DNA of 24,398 bases, from assembly GCA_039029935.1 (NCBI GenBank), contig JBCCFC010000020.1, positions 1-24,398 on the forward strand, read 5' to 3'. This DNA is from G039029935 sp039029935. Its GTDB lineage: Bacteria; Chloroflexota; Anaerolineae; Caldilineales; Caldilineaceae. Below are positions 14,203 to 23,400 of this stretch, in pieces. Numbering within the stretch: position 1 is the first letter of the stretch; every line of letters starts with the position of its first letter. The notes below the pieces were generated by a model. It was not told the DNA's origin. It worked only from the letters and a program-made list of their open reading frames with translations, and did no database searches. A program made the translations under genes and the position numbers.

Positions 14203-15627
14203 TTACGTTTCAACGTTGTTCGGGAATAGCATTTCGCACTTTTTGTTTTGCTGTAGTTGTCCAGCAAAAACTTCGCGTAGCGTGATCGTTTCTTCAATAA
14301 GGTCAACCCCTTCGATTAGCCAACAATCTGGCGCAGCTATCAAATAGGATTGCTCTACATTGATGGGGATACTATCCACCAACCAACCATCCTTTTCGCT
14401 AAAGTGAACATTCCTTGATAGCAGCATAAAGTGTCCAGTTCCAATAGCAGCGGCCCCAAAATCCAACAGCTCGCACAGAAAGTGACCGCCGAGCCGGGCC
14501 AAAACCAACCGATAGTTCTTGGGGAAGAGGCGAATAAGATCGTATGTCGTAATGGGGCTACCCGCTGGCAGACAATCGTCCAGCCGCATCAATCCTGCAT
14601 CAATCACGGCCACTTGTGCCGTAGGCAGCGCAGCACGCATGCCAGAGAGAAGCATATCGGTCAGCGCCGTAGGCCCGTTGCGTATGACATTGTCAACCCC
14701 ATTAAGATCGACAGAGGCTTCACCCATTTTAGTCGTCGGCTCAATTCCTCCGTCCCGAAAAGCATCGTATGCCAGCCCAGTCCACCTTTCTACTTCTGCC
14801 TGTATAGCATCATCAGCAACTAACGCGTCGGTAATGGCTTCCTGGCGTGCGTCAATTGTGAACGATTGGGAAGCCGTATCATAAGCCAGATCGAGAACGT
14901 AGACAGTGCGTGCGTTGGCATCCGACTTGTAAATCGGGGCCATCCCCGCTTCTGAAGGTACAGCCACCGCTTCATGGTCATCGCCCCCCAAAATTAGATC
15001 GATGGCTGGATAGGCGTGAGCCAGTCCAATGTCCGCGGCCAAGGGTTGATGAGTAAGCGCAATGAGAAGATCAACCTGCGTGCGCAACGCATCCACCTGT
15101 TCAGCGGCAGCCGTCACCGGATCAACCTGAATGATGGGAACAACGCTCTCCTCCACTTTTTTCGTAATGCCAAAGACGCCAATCCGAACGGCAGCGCCAT
15201 GCTGGTTAGTGACTGTAAGTATCTTATGGGCAGCAATGCCAGGAAAAGGTTGCCCATCCAGCATACACAGATTGCTAGAAATCACGGGAAAGGCGGTTTC
15301 AGAAAGGCGAGCATAAAAGGCGCTTTCGTTATGGACGTGAAACTCATGGTCGCCAAAGGTCATGCAATCGATGTCCAGTTGATTAAAAATGGCCACGGTT
15401 TGCTGACCATCAAGCGGGCTGCCATCCACAATCGCTGTCCCCAAACCAGAGGGCGTATAGAAATCACCTGCAAAAAGGACCAGGGTGTTAGGGTTTTTTG
15501 CCGCTAACTGTCGCCGTAATGTGGCAAGACGGGCCAATCCACCCAACCGCCCACCGCTCACCGGTGCGATTTCGTACACATCACTAAAATGAAGAATGGT
15601 TAAGGCTACCGTCGTTCTGGACGTCAT
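14203..15627 (-). CDS. Cytoplasmic 5'-nucleotidase-like metallophosphatase
   Basis: A 474-residue two-domain protein: N-terminal metallophosphoesterase (about 8-225) and C-terminal 5'-nucleotidase domain (about 295-460, with RNGPTALTDMLLSGMRAA). It hydrolyses phosphate monoesters. Metal-site blocks: LHFSDVYEI (Asp16, with Tyr18 where UshA has His, as I recall for the CG11883-like subgroup), FAGDF (Asp55), FGDHEF (Asp93-His94 in place of Asn-His), LTH (His193) and GGDDHE (Asp216 where the first His of GHxH is expected). No signal peptide, unlike periplasmic UshA. The ATG has only a weak ribosome site. It lies 23 bp before the dikinase subunit gene, suggesting a paired phosphorylation/dephosphorylation role; altered selectivity or lost activity is possible. 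Confidence 0.82.
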   Translation of the reverse strand: MTSRTTVALTILHFSDVYEIAPVSGGRLGGLARLATLRRQLAAKNPNTLVLFAGDFYTPSGLGTAIVDGSPLDGQQTVAIFNQLDIDCMTFGDHEFHVHNESAFYARLSETAFPVISSNLCMLDGQPFPGIAAHKILTVTNQHGAAVRIGVFGITKKVEESVVPIIQVDPVTAAAEQVDALRTQVDLLIALTHQPLAADIGLAHAYPAIDLILGGDDHEAVAVPSEAGMAPIYKSDANARTVYVLDLAYDTASQSFTIDARQEAITDALVADDAIQAEVERWTGLAYDAFRDGGIEPTTKMGEASVDLNGVDNVIRNGPTALTDMLLSGMRAALPTAQVAVIDAGLMRLDDCLPAGSPITTYDLIRLFPKNYRLVLARLGGHFLCELLDFGAAAIGTGHFMLLSRNVHFSEKDGWLVDSIPINVEQSYLIAAPDCWLIEGVDLIEETITLREVFAGQLQQNKKCEMLFPNNVET

Positions 15628-15736
15628 TCCGTTTCTGTCAATTCTGATTGTGCATGAATAGAATCATGGTGTTGGGCGGTAATCGGCGCCTGTCCTATTG
15701 CCAGCCGTTCGAGCAAAAGCAGACGCATGATCGATG

Positions 15737-15938
15737 CCTAGTTCGACAACGTTAAATTACAACGTCTCAAATCGATTCTGTCAGAAATACTACGAGAATT
15801 TCGAGCTAAATTGGCGCATTTTTACTACGCAGTCGTACAACGAACAACCATCAATTTGGACCGCTCAAACATCAAAAATGGCGTCACAGTGAAATGCGTA
15901 TTCACTCGAGTAATCTCATTTAACGTTGTCGAACTAGG
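15737..15938. mobile_element. MITE-like element, 202 bp, 21-bp perfect inverted ends
   Basis: The left end (15737-15757) begins CCTAGTTCGACAACG and its exact 21-base reverse complement occupies 15918-15938. The 160-bp interior encodes nothing recognisable. Because CTAG is itself a palindrome, the ends may equally be read as a 16-bp repeat flanked by a duplicated CTAG target, a target used by some IS5-family elements. No transposase is in the window, so it would depend on one elsewhere. It fills half of the 388-bp gap (15628-16015) between the NRPS and phosphatase genes; the rest of that gap holds no gene I can support. Confidence 0.65.
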
Positions 15939-16015
15939 TACTACATCAAGAATCACAACTAATAGTGGGGATACATTTGGCCCGAAAAGTTCTGTGGTGA
16001 TCTCTATGCACCCGA

Positions 16016-19000
16016 CTAATCAGCCGAACCTACAGCCACCTTTCGGATGGGATCTTCTTGTGAAATATCGGCAAAATAATGACATAGAGATTCAGCGAGC
16101 GATTGCACCTGGGGTGCCTGAATCAGCGAATAATGATCGCCCGGGCACCATCGCTGCTTTACGCGGCCTCCTACCAAGGCCTGCCAACTACTGAGGGCTG
16201 CATCATCATCCGAATGATAGACGTCGCCCCGTACAAGCAGCATAGAGCCAGAATAAGGCTGCGGCCTGTAGGATGCCAAGGCTCGATAGTTGGTACGAAA
16301 TGCCTGCCAAAATTGGGCCAAGTCGTCGAGCTTGAGTGCTGGCGATATTGCGCCCAATTTTTGGGTTTGGGTCAACCAATAACCCAACTCTGCTTCCTCC
16401 GCTGATTCTTGTTTTGTCTCTGCTGGTAACGGCAATATTTGTCCACCAAGGCGGGCCAGATCACTAAAGAAGGCAAAGGGTAGATTAATGTGTTGAAGAT
16501 AGCCTTCACCATGCCCATTGCGATTTGCTGGCTGACTGTTTGTTAGATCCACGCTCACGAGCTTTTGCGAAACTGCATCTGTTGGTACGTAGCTCTCTAT
16601 CAACACCAAACGGGCGACTGTTTCGCCTTCCTGTTCCCATTGACGGGCCATCTCATAGGCAATCACGCCACCCATAGACCAGCCACCCAAATAGTATGGA
16701 CCCTGGGGCTGCACCGTGGCCACAGCCTGGCGATAGTAGGCCGCCATCTCCTCGATGGTGGTCAGCATGGCGGCTGGCGATGACGCTGAATCCGCATGAA
16801 GATGGGTAGATTGCAAGCCATAAAAGGGTTGCTCGTTGCCCCATGCCTGTACCAGTTCGCGGTAGCAGAGAACGTTTCCGCCCACGGGGTGGGCGCAGAA
16901 GAAGGGTGGCCGAACGCCCGCTGTCTGCAACGGCACAAGTGGCGTTAAGGTTGCAGGAGCCACACCATTTAATTGAGCAGTCTCCGCCGACGAAAGACCG
17001 TTGACCACAAACTGCTTGGCCAACTGCTCAATGGTGGGGTGTAGTAACAGAGTAGCCAGGGACAAACGCTCACCTAACTTCTTTTCGATCTGACTGAGCA
17101 ATCGCACCGCCAGGAGCGAATGACCCCCTACCTCAAAAAAGTTGCCCCGAATGCCAATGGGCTGCACCTGCAAGACCGCTTCCCAAATGACGGCCAGTTC
17201 TTTTTCCAACGCAGTAGCAGGAGCCACATATGCTTCTGGTGCCTGGATTGTAGCCTCTGGGGCTGGCAGCGCCTGTCGATCCACCTTGCCACTAGGCGTA
17301 AGGGGCAGGGTGGCAAGTTCTATAAACTGTGCTGGCACCATGTACTCTGGTAGTATCTGGGCCATATATTGTCGCAACTCTGCCGATGATTCCCGCGGCT
17401 GGGGGGTTGGCGTCCAGTAGGCGAGAAGCCGGCGCTCAGACGTTTCGCCTTGTGCCACAACCACCGCATCCTGAACGCCTGGATGACGCTGCAAATGGGT
17501 CTCAAGCTCTTCCAACTCAACCCGATAACCGCGCACCTTGACCTGATGGTCAATCCGACCCAGAAATTCGATATTTCCGTCCAGCAGGTAGCGAGCAAGA
17601 TCGCCAGTTTTGTAGAGGCGGTGCGTAGTGCGTGGTGGGTGGTGCGTAGAAACCAGTGAGTCCCTCTGCTCTTGGTCAGCATACTCTGTATGGACCACTG
17701 GCCACTCGATAAACCGTTCTGCCGTCAATTCGGGCCGATTTAAGTAGCCACGCGCCACACCGACACCGCCAATATAGAGTTCACCAGAGGCACCCATGGG
17801 GACCGGCTGCTTATGCTGATCCAATATGTAGACCTGTACATTGTCAATCGGCCGCCCAATGGGTGGCGTGCTATCACCACCGGAATAACCATCGGCATCG
17901 AGCGTAGCCGTGCAGTCCATGATGGTGGCACAAACCGTATTTTCCGACGGACCGTATGCATTGAGAAAACGCCGCCCGCGACCCCACTGCTGGACCAGAT
18001 GGCCCGGACAAGCCTCGCCCGCCACAATGAGCGTCTGCAGTGCCGGATATGCACCAGGTGTAAGCATGGCCAGCGTTGAGGGCGTCAGAGTCACATGGCT
18101 GATTGCATGGTCTTCCAATAAGGCGCTCAGAGGTGGCCCCGGCAATAGCAGCCCTGGCTCTGCCAGATAGAGTGTAGCGCCAGCACAGAGCGCCATGGCG
18201 ATCTCGGAGATGGACGCATCGAAGTTGAATGAGGCAAATTGCAGCACTCGGCTCTGCTCTTCGACACCAAAGGCCCGGATTTGGGCAGTCGATAGATTGG
18301 TCAGACCGCGGTGTTCAATTTGGACGCCCTTAGGTTGGCCGGTTGACCCAGAGGTGTAGATCACATAGGCAAGCCCATCAGGCATGGCCATATTTGCCAG
18401 ATTGGCTTTGCTATCCATCGCAGATACCAACAGCTCATCATTGTCTAGCACAAGCGTCTCGATATCTGGCGCTAGGGTTCTTATGGTCTGGCGAAGGTGC
18501 GTTTGGGTCAATACAAGTTGGACCTGTGCATCGGTCAGCATAAAAGCTAGCCGGTCGCTCGGGTAGGCTGGATCGAGGGGCAGATAGGCTCCTCCTGCTT
18601 TCATAACGCCTAACAAGCCAATGACCATCTCTGGTGACCGTTCCACATAAAGTCCCACTAACACATCCGGCCCGACGCCTAGCGTACGCAAGCAGTGCGC
18701 CAGTCGATTAGCCCGTTCATTCAATTCCCGATAGGTCAAGTCGGCTAGAATAGGTGACCCCGCATCACTTGCTGAATGCCCATTTATATGCGTAGCGCCT
18801 AGTTGCTCTTCTACAAAAACAACTGCCTTGGCCTCTGGCTGCTGTTGGGCCTGAGCTTCAAAAAGTTGATGGATGCCCAGGTGCGCCGGAAATGGGCGTT
18901 CTGTGGCGTTCCATTCATGCAATAATTTCTTCTGCTCAGAATCTGGCAAGAGGGGCAGGTGGGCGAGCGGTGTCTCTGGTGCGGCTACAATGCCAGCAAG

Positions 19001-20461
19001 CAGCGTCTGCCATTGAGCCGTCAAGCGCGCCAGGGTGGGCGGCTCAAAGAGATCGGCGTGGTATTTGAAGGCACCCAGCAGCGGTGCATCCGCCTCTTCT
19101 GTCTCTTCCATGAGCAGGACCAGATCAAACTGCCCTTCCATGCGGGGGATGGGGATCCCTTCCAGGTCAAACTCTGCGCCATTCTGGGTTGTGTCCGCAG
19201 ATTGGGGACGGGGAAGCTTCTGATGCACAAAGAGGGTCTGAAATATCGGTGACCGACTGGGATCGCGGGCGGGCTGCAGTTGCTGGACCAGCAGCGGAAA
19301 GGGATAGGCTTGGTGGGCCAGTCCCTCTAACACCGTTTGGCGCGTCTGATCCAGCAGCGTGCGGAAAGTGAGGTCGCCAGCCAGATCTGCGGCCAGCACA
19401 ATTGGGTTGACGAAGTAGCCAACCACACCAGCGAAACCAGCCTGACCACGGCTTGCCGAGGTGGGTGACCCCACCAGCAGCCTTTCTTGCCCCGTGTAAC
19501 GATAGAGCAAAACCTGGTACGCGGCCAAAAGCAAGGTATAGAGGGTGACGCCTTCTGCGCGTGCCAGTGCTCTAAGCTGCTGCGAAAGGTCTTGGTCTAA
19601 CTGAAACTCGTGGGTTTCGCCACGCAGATGCAACACCGCAGGCCGAGGATGATCCGTTGGCAACGCCAGAACAGGTAAGGGGCTATCTGCCGTTCCCACC
19701 AACTGCTGCTGCCAATAGTTGGCCAGCGTCTGTCCCTCCTGGCTCAGCTGATTCATCTCCCAATAAACGTAGTCGATGTAAGCGTGGGCCAATGGTGGCA
19801 GTGCAGAGGCATCAGGTTGACGATAGAATGCACATAGCTCGTCTGCCAGTAGCGGGATCGACCAGTGATCAAAGACCAGGTGATGCAAATTTAGAAGCAG
19901 TATGGGCGGTTGGGCGGCGCTTGTGTTATCTCCTGTAAAGAGTGTAGCGCGTAACAGTGGACCCTGCATCACATCAAAAGGATGTCGAGCATGTGCGTCA
20001 ACGACCTTCATCAGTTCCACCCCGGACCATGCTGACCGATCGATTACCTCCCACCTGGGGGCAAGATGATGGCAAATTTGTTGCAGCGGTTTGCCATCTA
20101 CGTTTACAAAACGGGTGCGCAACATGGGGTGGCGTTCCGCCACTAAATCAAGCGCGTGCCGCAGACGTGCTGGGTCGAACTGTAGGGCATGGATGCGAAA
20201 GAGCAGGGGGATGTTATAAGCATCACTTGCCGGATCCTGCTGATGGACGAACCAGAGCGCCTGCTGACCATGTGTAAGCGGTGTATAGACCCCTTCTGTG
20301 TGTAAATGGGCCAGAAGCGCTGGTTTACGGGATTTGATCTCGGCCAGGTGCGCGCCAGTCAACACGGCCTTGTCGCCGCGGTAACGCAAGGCGTCCCCCT
20401 CGGCCCATAATGTGACACCCTGAAGGGCCAGCTCTTGTATAAAGCGTTCTGTGCTAATCAT
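16016..20461 (-). CDS. NRPS termination module: TubC dock-C-A(Tyr?)-PCP-TE
   Basis: A 1,481-residue single-module synthetase. Residues 1-55 form a TubC-type docking domain. The condensation domain (about 60-490) has HHLVFDHWS at 193-201, with His where HHxxxDG has Gly. The adenylation domain (about 530-1065) has YTSGSTGQPKG at 702-712, NAYGPSE at 834-840 and TPSGKVDR. Aligned to GrsA, its code is D748 A749 S752 T791 I812 A814 A835 V843 C844 K1059, one residue from the tyrosine code DASTVAAVCK. The carrier serine is S1115 (GGHSL). The thioesterase (about 1183-1460) has GWSMG (S1262) and H1443; the usual aspartate position reads Glu1289. No epimerase or methyltransferase. Its ATG overlaps the PKS stop. 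It likely condenses the polyketide with tyrosine and releases the product. Confidence 0.95.
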   Translation of the reverse strand: MISTERFIQELALQGVTLWAEGDALRYRGDKAVLTGAHLAEIKSRKPALLAHLHTEGVYTPLTHGQQALWFVHQQDPASDAYNIPLLFRIHALQFDPARLRHALDLVAERHPMLRTRFVNVDGKPLQQICHHLAPRWEVIDRSAWSGVELMKVVDAHARHPFDVMQGPLLRATLFTGDNTSAAQPPILLLNLHHLVFDHWSIPLLADELCAFYRQPDASALPPLAHAYIDYVYWEMNQLSQEGQTLANYWQQQLVGTADSPLPVLALPTDHPRPAVLHLRGETHEFQLDQDLSQQLRALARAEGVTLYTLLLAAYQVLLYRYTGQERLLVGSPTSASRGQAGFAGVVGYFVNPIVLAADLAGDLTFRTLLDQTRQTVLEGLAHQAYPFPLLVQQLQPARDPSRSPIFQTLFVHQKLPRPQSADTTQNGAEFDLEGIPIPRMEGQFDLVLLMEETEEADAPLLGAFKYHADLFEPPTLARLTAQWQTLLAGIVAAPETPLAHLPLLPDSEQKKLLHEWNATERPFPAHLGIHQLFEAQAQQQPEAKAVVFVEEQLGATHINGHSASDAGSPILADLTYRELNERANRLAHCLRTLGVGPDVLVGLYVERSPEMVIGLLGVMKAGGAYLPLDPAYPSDRLAFMLTDAQVQLVLTQTHLRQTIRTLAPDIETLVLDNDELLVSAMDSKANLANMAMPDGLAYVIYTSGSTGQPKGVQIEHRGLTNLSTAQIRAFGVEEQSRVLQFASFNFDASISEIAMALCAGATLYLAEPGLLLPGPPLSALLEDHAISHVTLTPSTLAMLTPGAYPALQTLIVAGEACPGHLVQQWGRGRRFLNAYGPSENTVCATIMDCTATLDADGYSGGDSTPPIGRPIDNVQVYILDQHKQPVPMGASGELYIGGVGVARGYLNRPELTAERFIEWPVVHTEYADQEQRDSLVSTHHPPRTTHRLYKTGDLARYLLDGNIEFLGRIDHQVKVRGYRVELEELETHLQRHPGVQDAVVVAQGETSERRLLAYWTPTPQPRESSAELRQYMAQILPEYMVPAQFIELATLPLTPSGKVDRQALPAPEATIQAPEAYVAPATALEKELAVIWEAVLQVQPIGIRGNFFEVGGHSLLAVRLLSQIEKKLGERLSLATLLLHPTIEQLAKQFVVNGLSSAETAQLNGVAPATLTPLVPLQTAGVRPPFFCAHPVGGNVLCYRELVQAWGNEQPFYGLQSTHLHADSASSPAAMLTTIEEMAAYYRQAVATVQPQGPYYLGGWSMGGVIAYEMARQWEQEGETVARLVLIESYVPTDAVSQKLVSVDLTNSQPANRNGHGEGYLQHINLPFAFFSDLARLGGQILPLPAETKQESAEEAELGYWLTQTQKLGAISPALKLDDLAQFWQAFRTNYRALASYRPQPYSGSMLLVRGDVYHSDDDAALSSWQALVGGRVKQRWCPGDHYSLIQAPQVQSLAESLCHYFADISQEDPIRKVAVGSAD
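17620..17649. repeat. GTGCGTAGTGCG-type simple repeat inside the A domain
   Basis: Imperfect tandem GTGCGTAG/GTGCGTGGTGGGTG units lie in frame inside the NRPS gene, encoding STHHPPRTTHR (residues 938-948) between adenylation motifs A6 and A7. Typical A domains have a short loop there. It is likely an in-frame insertion of a dispersed short repeat into a permissive loop. Confidence 0.5.
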
Positions 20462-23400
20462 AGTTCACCGGCTACCTCTTCAAAGGTTGATTCAACCACC
20501 GGCAACGCCGGCGCAATCGCTGTTTCCCTCAATTCTGTAGATGTCGTAAACCCAGAATGGGTGTCCCGCCAGGAGTCTCCTATCCATTCAGCCAACTCCA
20601 CAAGATTGATGCCCTCTAACAACTTTACAATCGGCACATCTAGCCCCAAATCGCGTTTGATCTGGTTACGAATATCGATGGACATGAGCGAATCCAGCCC
20701 CAGCATAGGCAATGGCGCGGCCACATCAACTTCACTGGTCGATACGCCTATAATTGCCGCCAGTTGACGCTGCACATAGGCGACAAGCAAGCTCTGCTGC
20801 GCGGTCAAATCCAAGCCCGCCAGCGCCGAGGACAAGTCAGGCGTAGGTGTACCTTGCGAAACAGATGGGGTTGTTGCTGTGTGATAACGCTCAAAAGTCG
20901 TATAAAAGGCAGGCAGCGCCCCGTTCACATCAGGCGTCAGAAATTTGGACCACTGGATCGCACTAACTGTTACCTGCGCTGACTCCTGTTGCAAGAGCGC
21001 GGCCAATACCTGCAGGCCCGCTTCTGGTGCCATAGCACTTTCGCCTTGTGCTGCAATACGGGCTTGGTCGCGCGCATCCAAACGGGCGGCCATGCCGACC
21101 TCCGCCCAGGACCCCCAGTTGATAGACAAGCCAGGCAGCCCTAGCCCTCGTCGATGGTGGGCCAGACCATCCAGGAATGCGTTGGCGGCAGCATAGTTGC
21201 CCTGCCCGAGCGAGCCAAAGGTGGCCGTTGCCGACGAAAAACAGACAAAGAAATCGAGCGGCAAATCACGGGTCTGGCAGTGGAGATGCCAGGCCCCGAC
21301 AGCCTTGGGGGCCATTACCTGGGTGAAGTTCTCTGGCGATTGTTGCACCAAGACGCCGTCGCGCAATACCCCCGCGGCATGAACAATCCCCCGCAGTGGC
21401 TGCGGACAAGCTGCAATGAGGCGGGCCACATCCACCTCCTCGCTTATATTCCCCTGCACGACCGTGACCTGAGCACCTTGATCTTGTAGCTGGTCAATTG
21501 TGCTTTGAGCCGCAGCCGTTGCCCCGCTTCGCCCCACCAACACAAGATGGCGCGCGCCCTGCGCAACAAGAAATTCAGCCACTTTTAGGCCAAGTCCACC
21601 CAATCCACCGGTGACGAGATAACTGCCGTCTGATGATAGGGCGGGCGCGTCAGGCTCGACTGTTGTGCGTTCTAGACGAGCCACATAACGGTTATCGCCA
21701 TAGAATGCAAGCTGGGTTTCGGTGCTGCCGGATGTGGTAGGTGGCGCAAACAGTTCGCTGCACAACGCCTGCGCTTCTGCCGTGAAGGACGGCGTCGGCC
21801 CAAGATCAACGCAGACAGGCGCAAGTTCCGCATGTTCCAGGGCAATGGTGCGTCCCAATCCCCACAGCGCTGCTGCACCGACCTGCTGAGGCAAATGCCC
21901 GGCTACGGCCTGAGCGCTGCGCGTCACCAGCCACAGCGGTGCTGTCATGTTTGCAAAGCTCAATGCCTGCACCAATCGCAGAACCACCGTACTGTGAAAG
22001 TGGGCGACTTCCGGCTCGGTAACCCCTTCATGCGCCGCTTCGGCGCTCCAAAGATAGAGAACCCCGCGACAAGGCATCCCTGTCTGGCTCTCTTCTTGCA
22101 GCAGGCGTTTAACGTGATCGGGATCAAAGGGATTGAGGAAGGTGCGTGTGTATAGCCCGGTGCTGCTCGCCAAACCGGATTGGTAGGTGTCATCCGGGGC
22201 CACGACGACACAGCTATGTCCTTGCTCGACAAGCGTGCGTGCAAGTTGTTTGCTCAATCCATCTTGGTCGCCATAGATGATCCAATGACCTGGTTCTGAG
22301 CCAAGTTTCTCATTCGCTTCCTTGTGTGAATCAGCAGAGCGTTCAACTTGCTCCCAGGCAACTTCATAGAGCCAATCCTGCCAAGCGTCTTGCGTTGAAT
22401 CGTTCGCAAAAGTATCTGGCCGAACTTCAGTAACTTCATAACCCATGAGTCTAGCCACAACTGTGCCATCGGCTTCCGCCAGGATCAGATTCCATCGTTG
22501 AGGGCCCGCCTCTTCAGCATAGCACCAAAGGGCACGACCACTTGGTTTCTGGTAGAGTTGCAAATTTTCTAGCGAGAAGGGGACAAGGGTCTTGGCCCCT
22601 GCGTCTGTCTCTGGCGCAAGGCCTACCATCTGAAAACAGGAGTCGAGCAGGCCAGGGTGTAGCATAAAACCATGGGCTGATATCACGACGGATGGTGTCT
22701 GCAAACGCGCCAGCGATTCGCCACGCTTGCCCCACCAACCTTGCTCCAGCCAGCGGAAGGCATCCCCCCAATGTACGCCGCCCTGTCCCAACTGCTCGTA
22801 GAAGCTGCTTCTGTTGATGGCATTGGGACAAGTGGCCTGCCATGCTTGTACCTCATCTCGCTCTGAAGAAATCTGCTGAGATATCAGAGTGATTCGTCCC
22901 GTTACATGGAGGATAAAGGGTGCCGGCCCCCCATTATGGCTACTTGGCAAGCTAATAATCTTAAAGGTAAACCCTTGTGACGCATTGGCTCTAGTCGGTT
23001 GGGTACCATTGCGATGCTGCCCATTGTGATAATGGTTGTTTGCCGGTTCATCTACAGGCGTCAGCACAAGTTGTAGGGTACGCACTTGGTCCGTTGGGAG
23101 CACCAAACTTTTGCGAAAAACAACCTCTTCTATCGAGCAAGCGGGGCTTCCCGTCATCAATTCAACGGCATTTAGGATCAATGACAGATAGCCAGCACCT
23201 GGCATGACAACCTGATCGTAGACCTGATGATCAACCAAAAATGGCTGTCGATTCAAATCCAACGCGGTTTCAAACAAGATTTCGTTAAGCAGAGGCGATT
23301 GCACCATGCGGTCGATCAGCGGCCGGACTGGTTGTTCTCTATCAACCGAGACCGTGGGCAGATCGATGTCGTCGCTTAGCCAATAGCGTTGGCGCTGAAA

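Noticed and set aside
15811..16194. 127-codon plus-strand ORF across the MITE and the NRPS 3' end
   Set aside because: It overlaps the well-supported NRPS coding sequence in antisense and crosses one inverted end of the MITE-like element; no family match.
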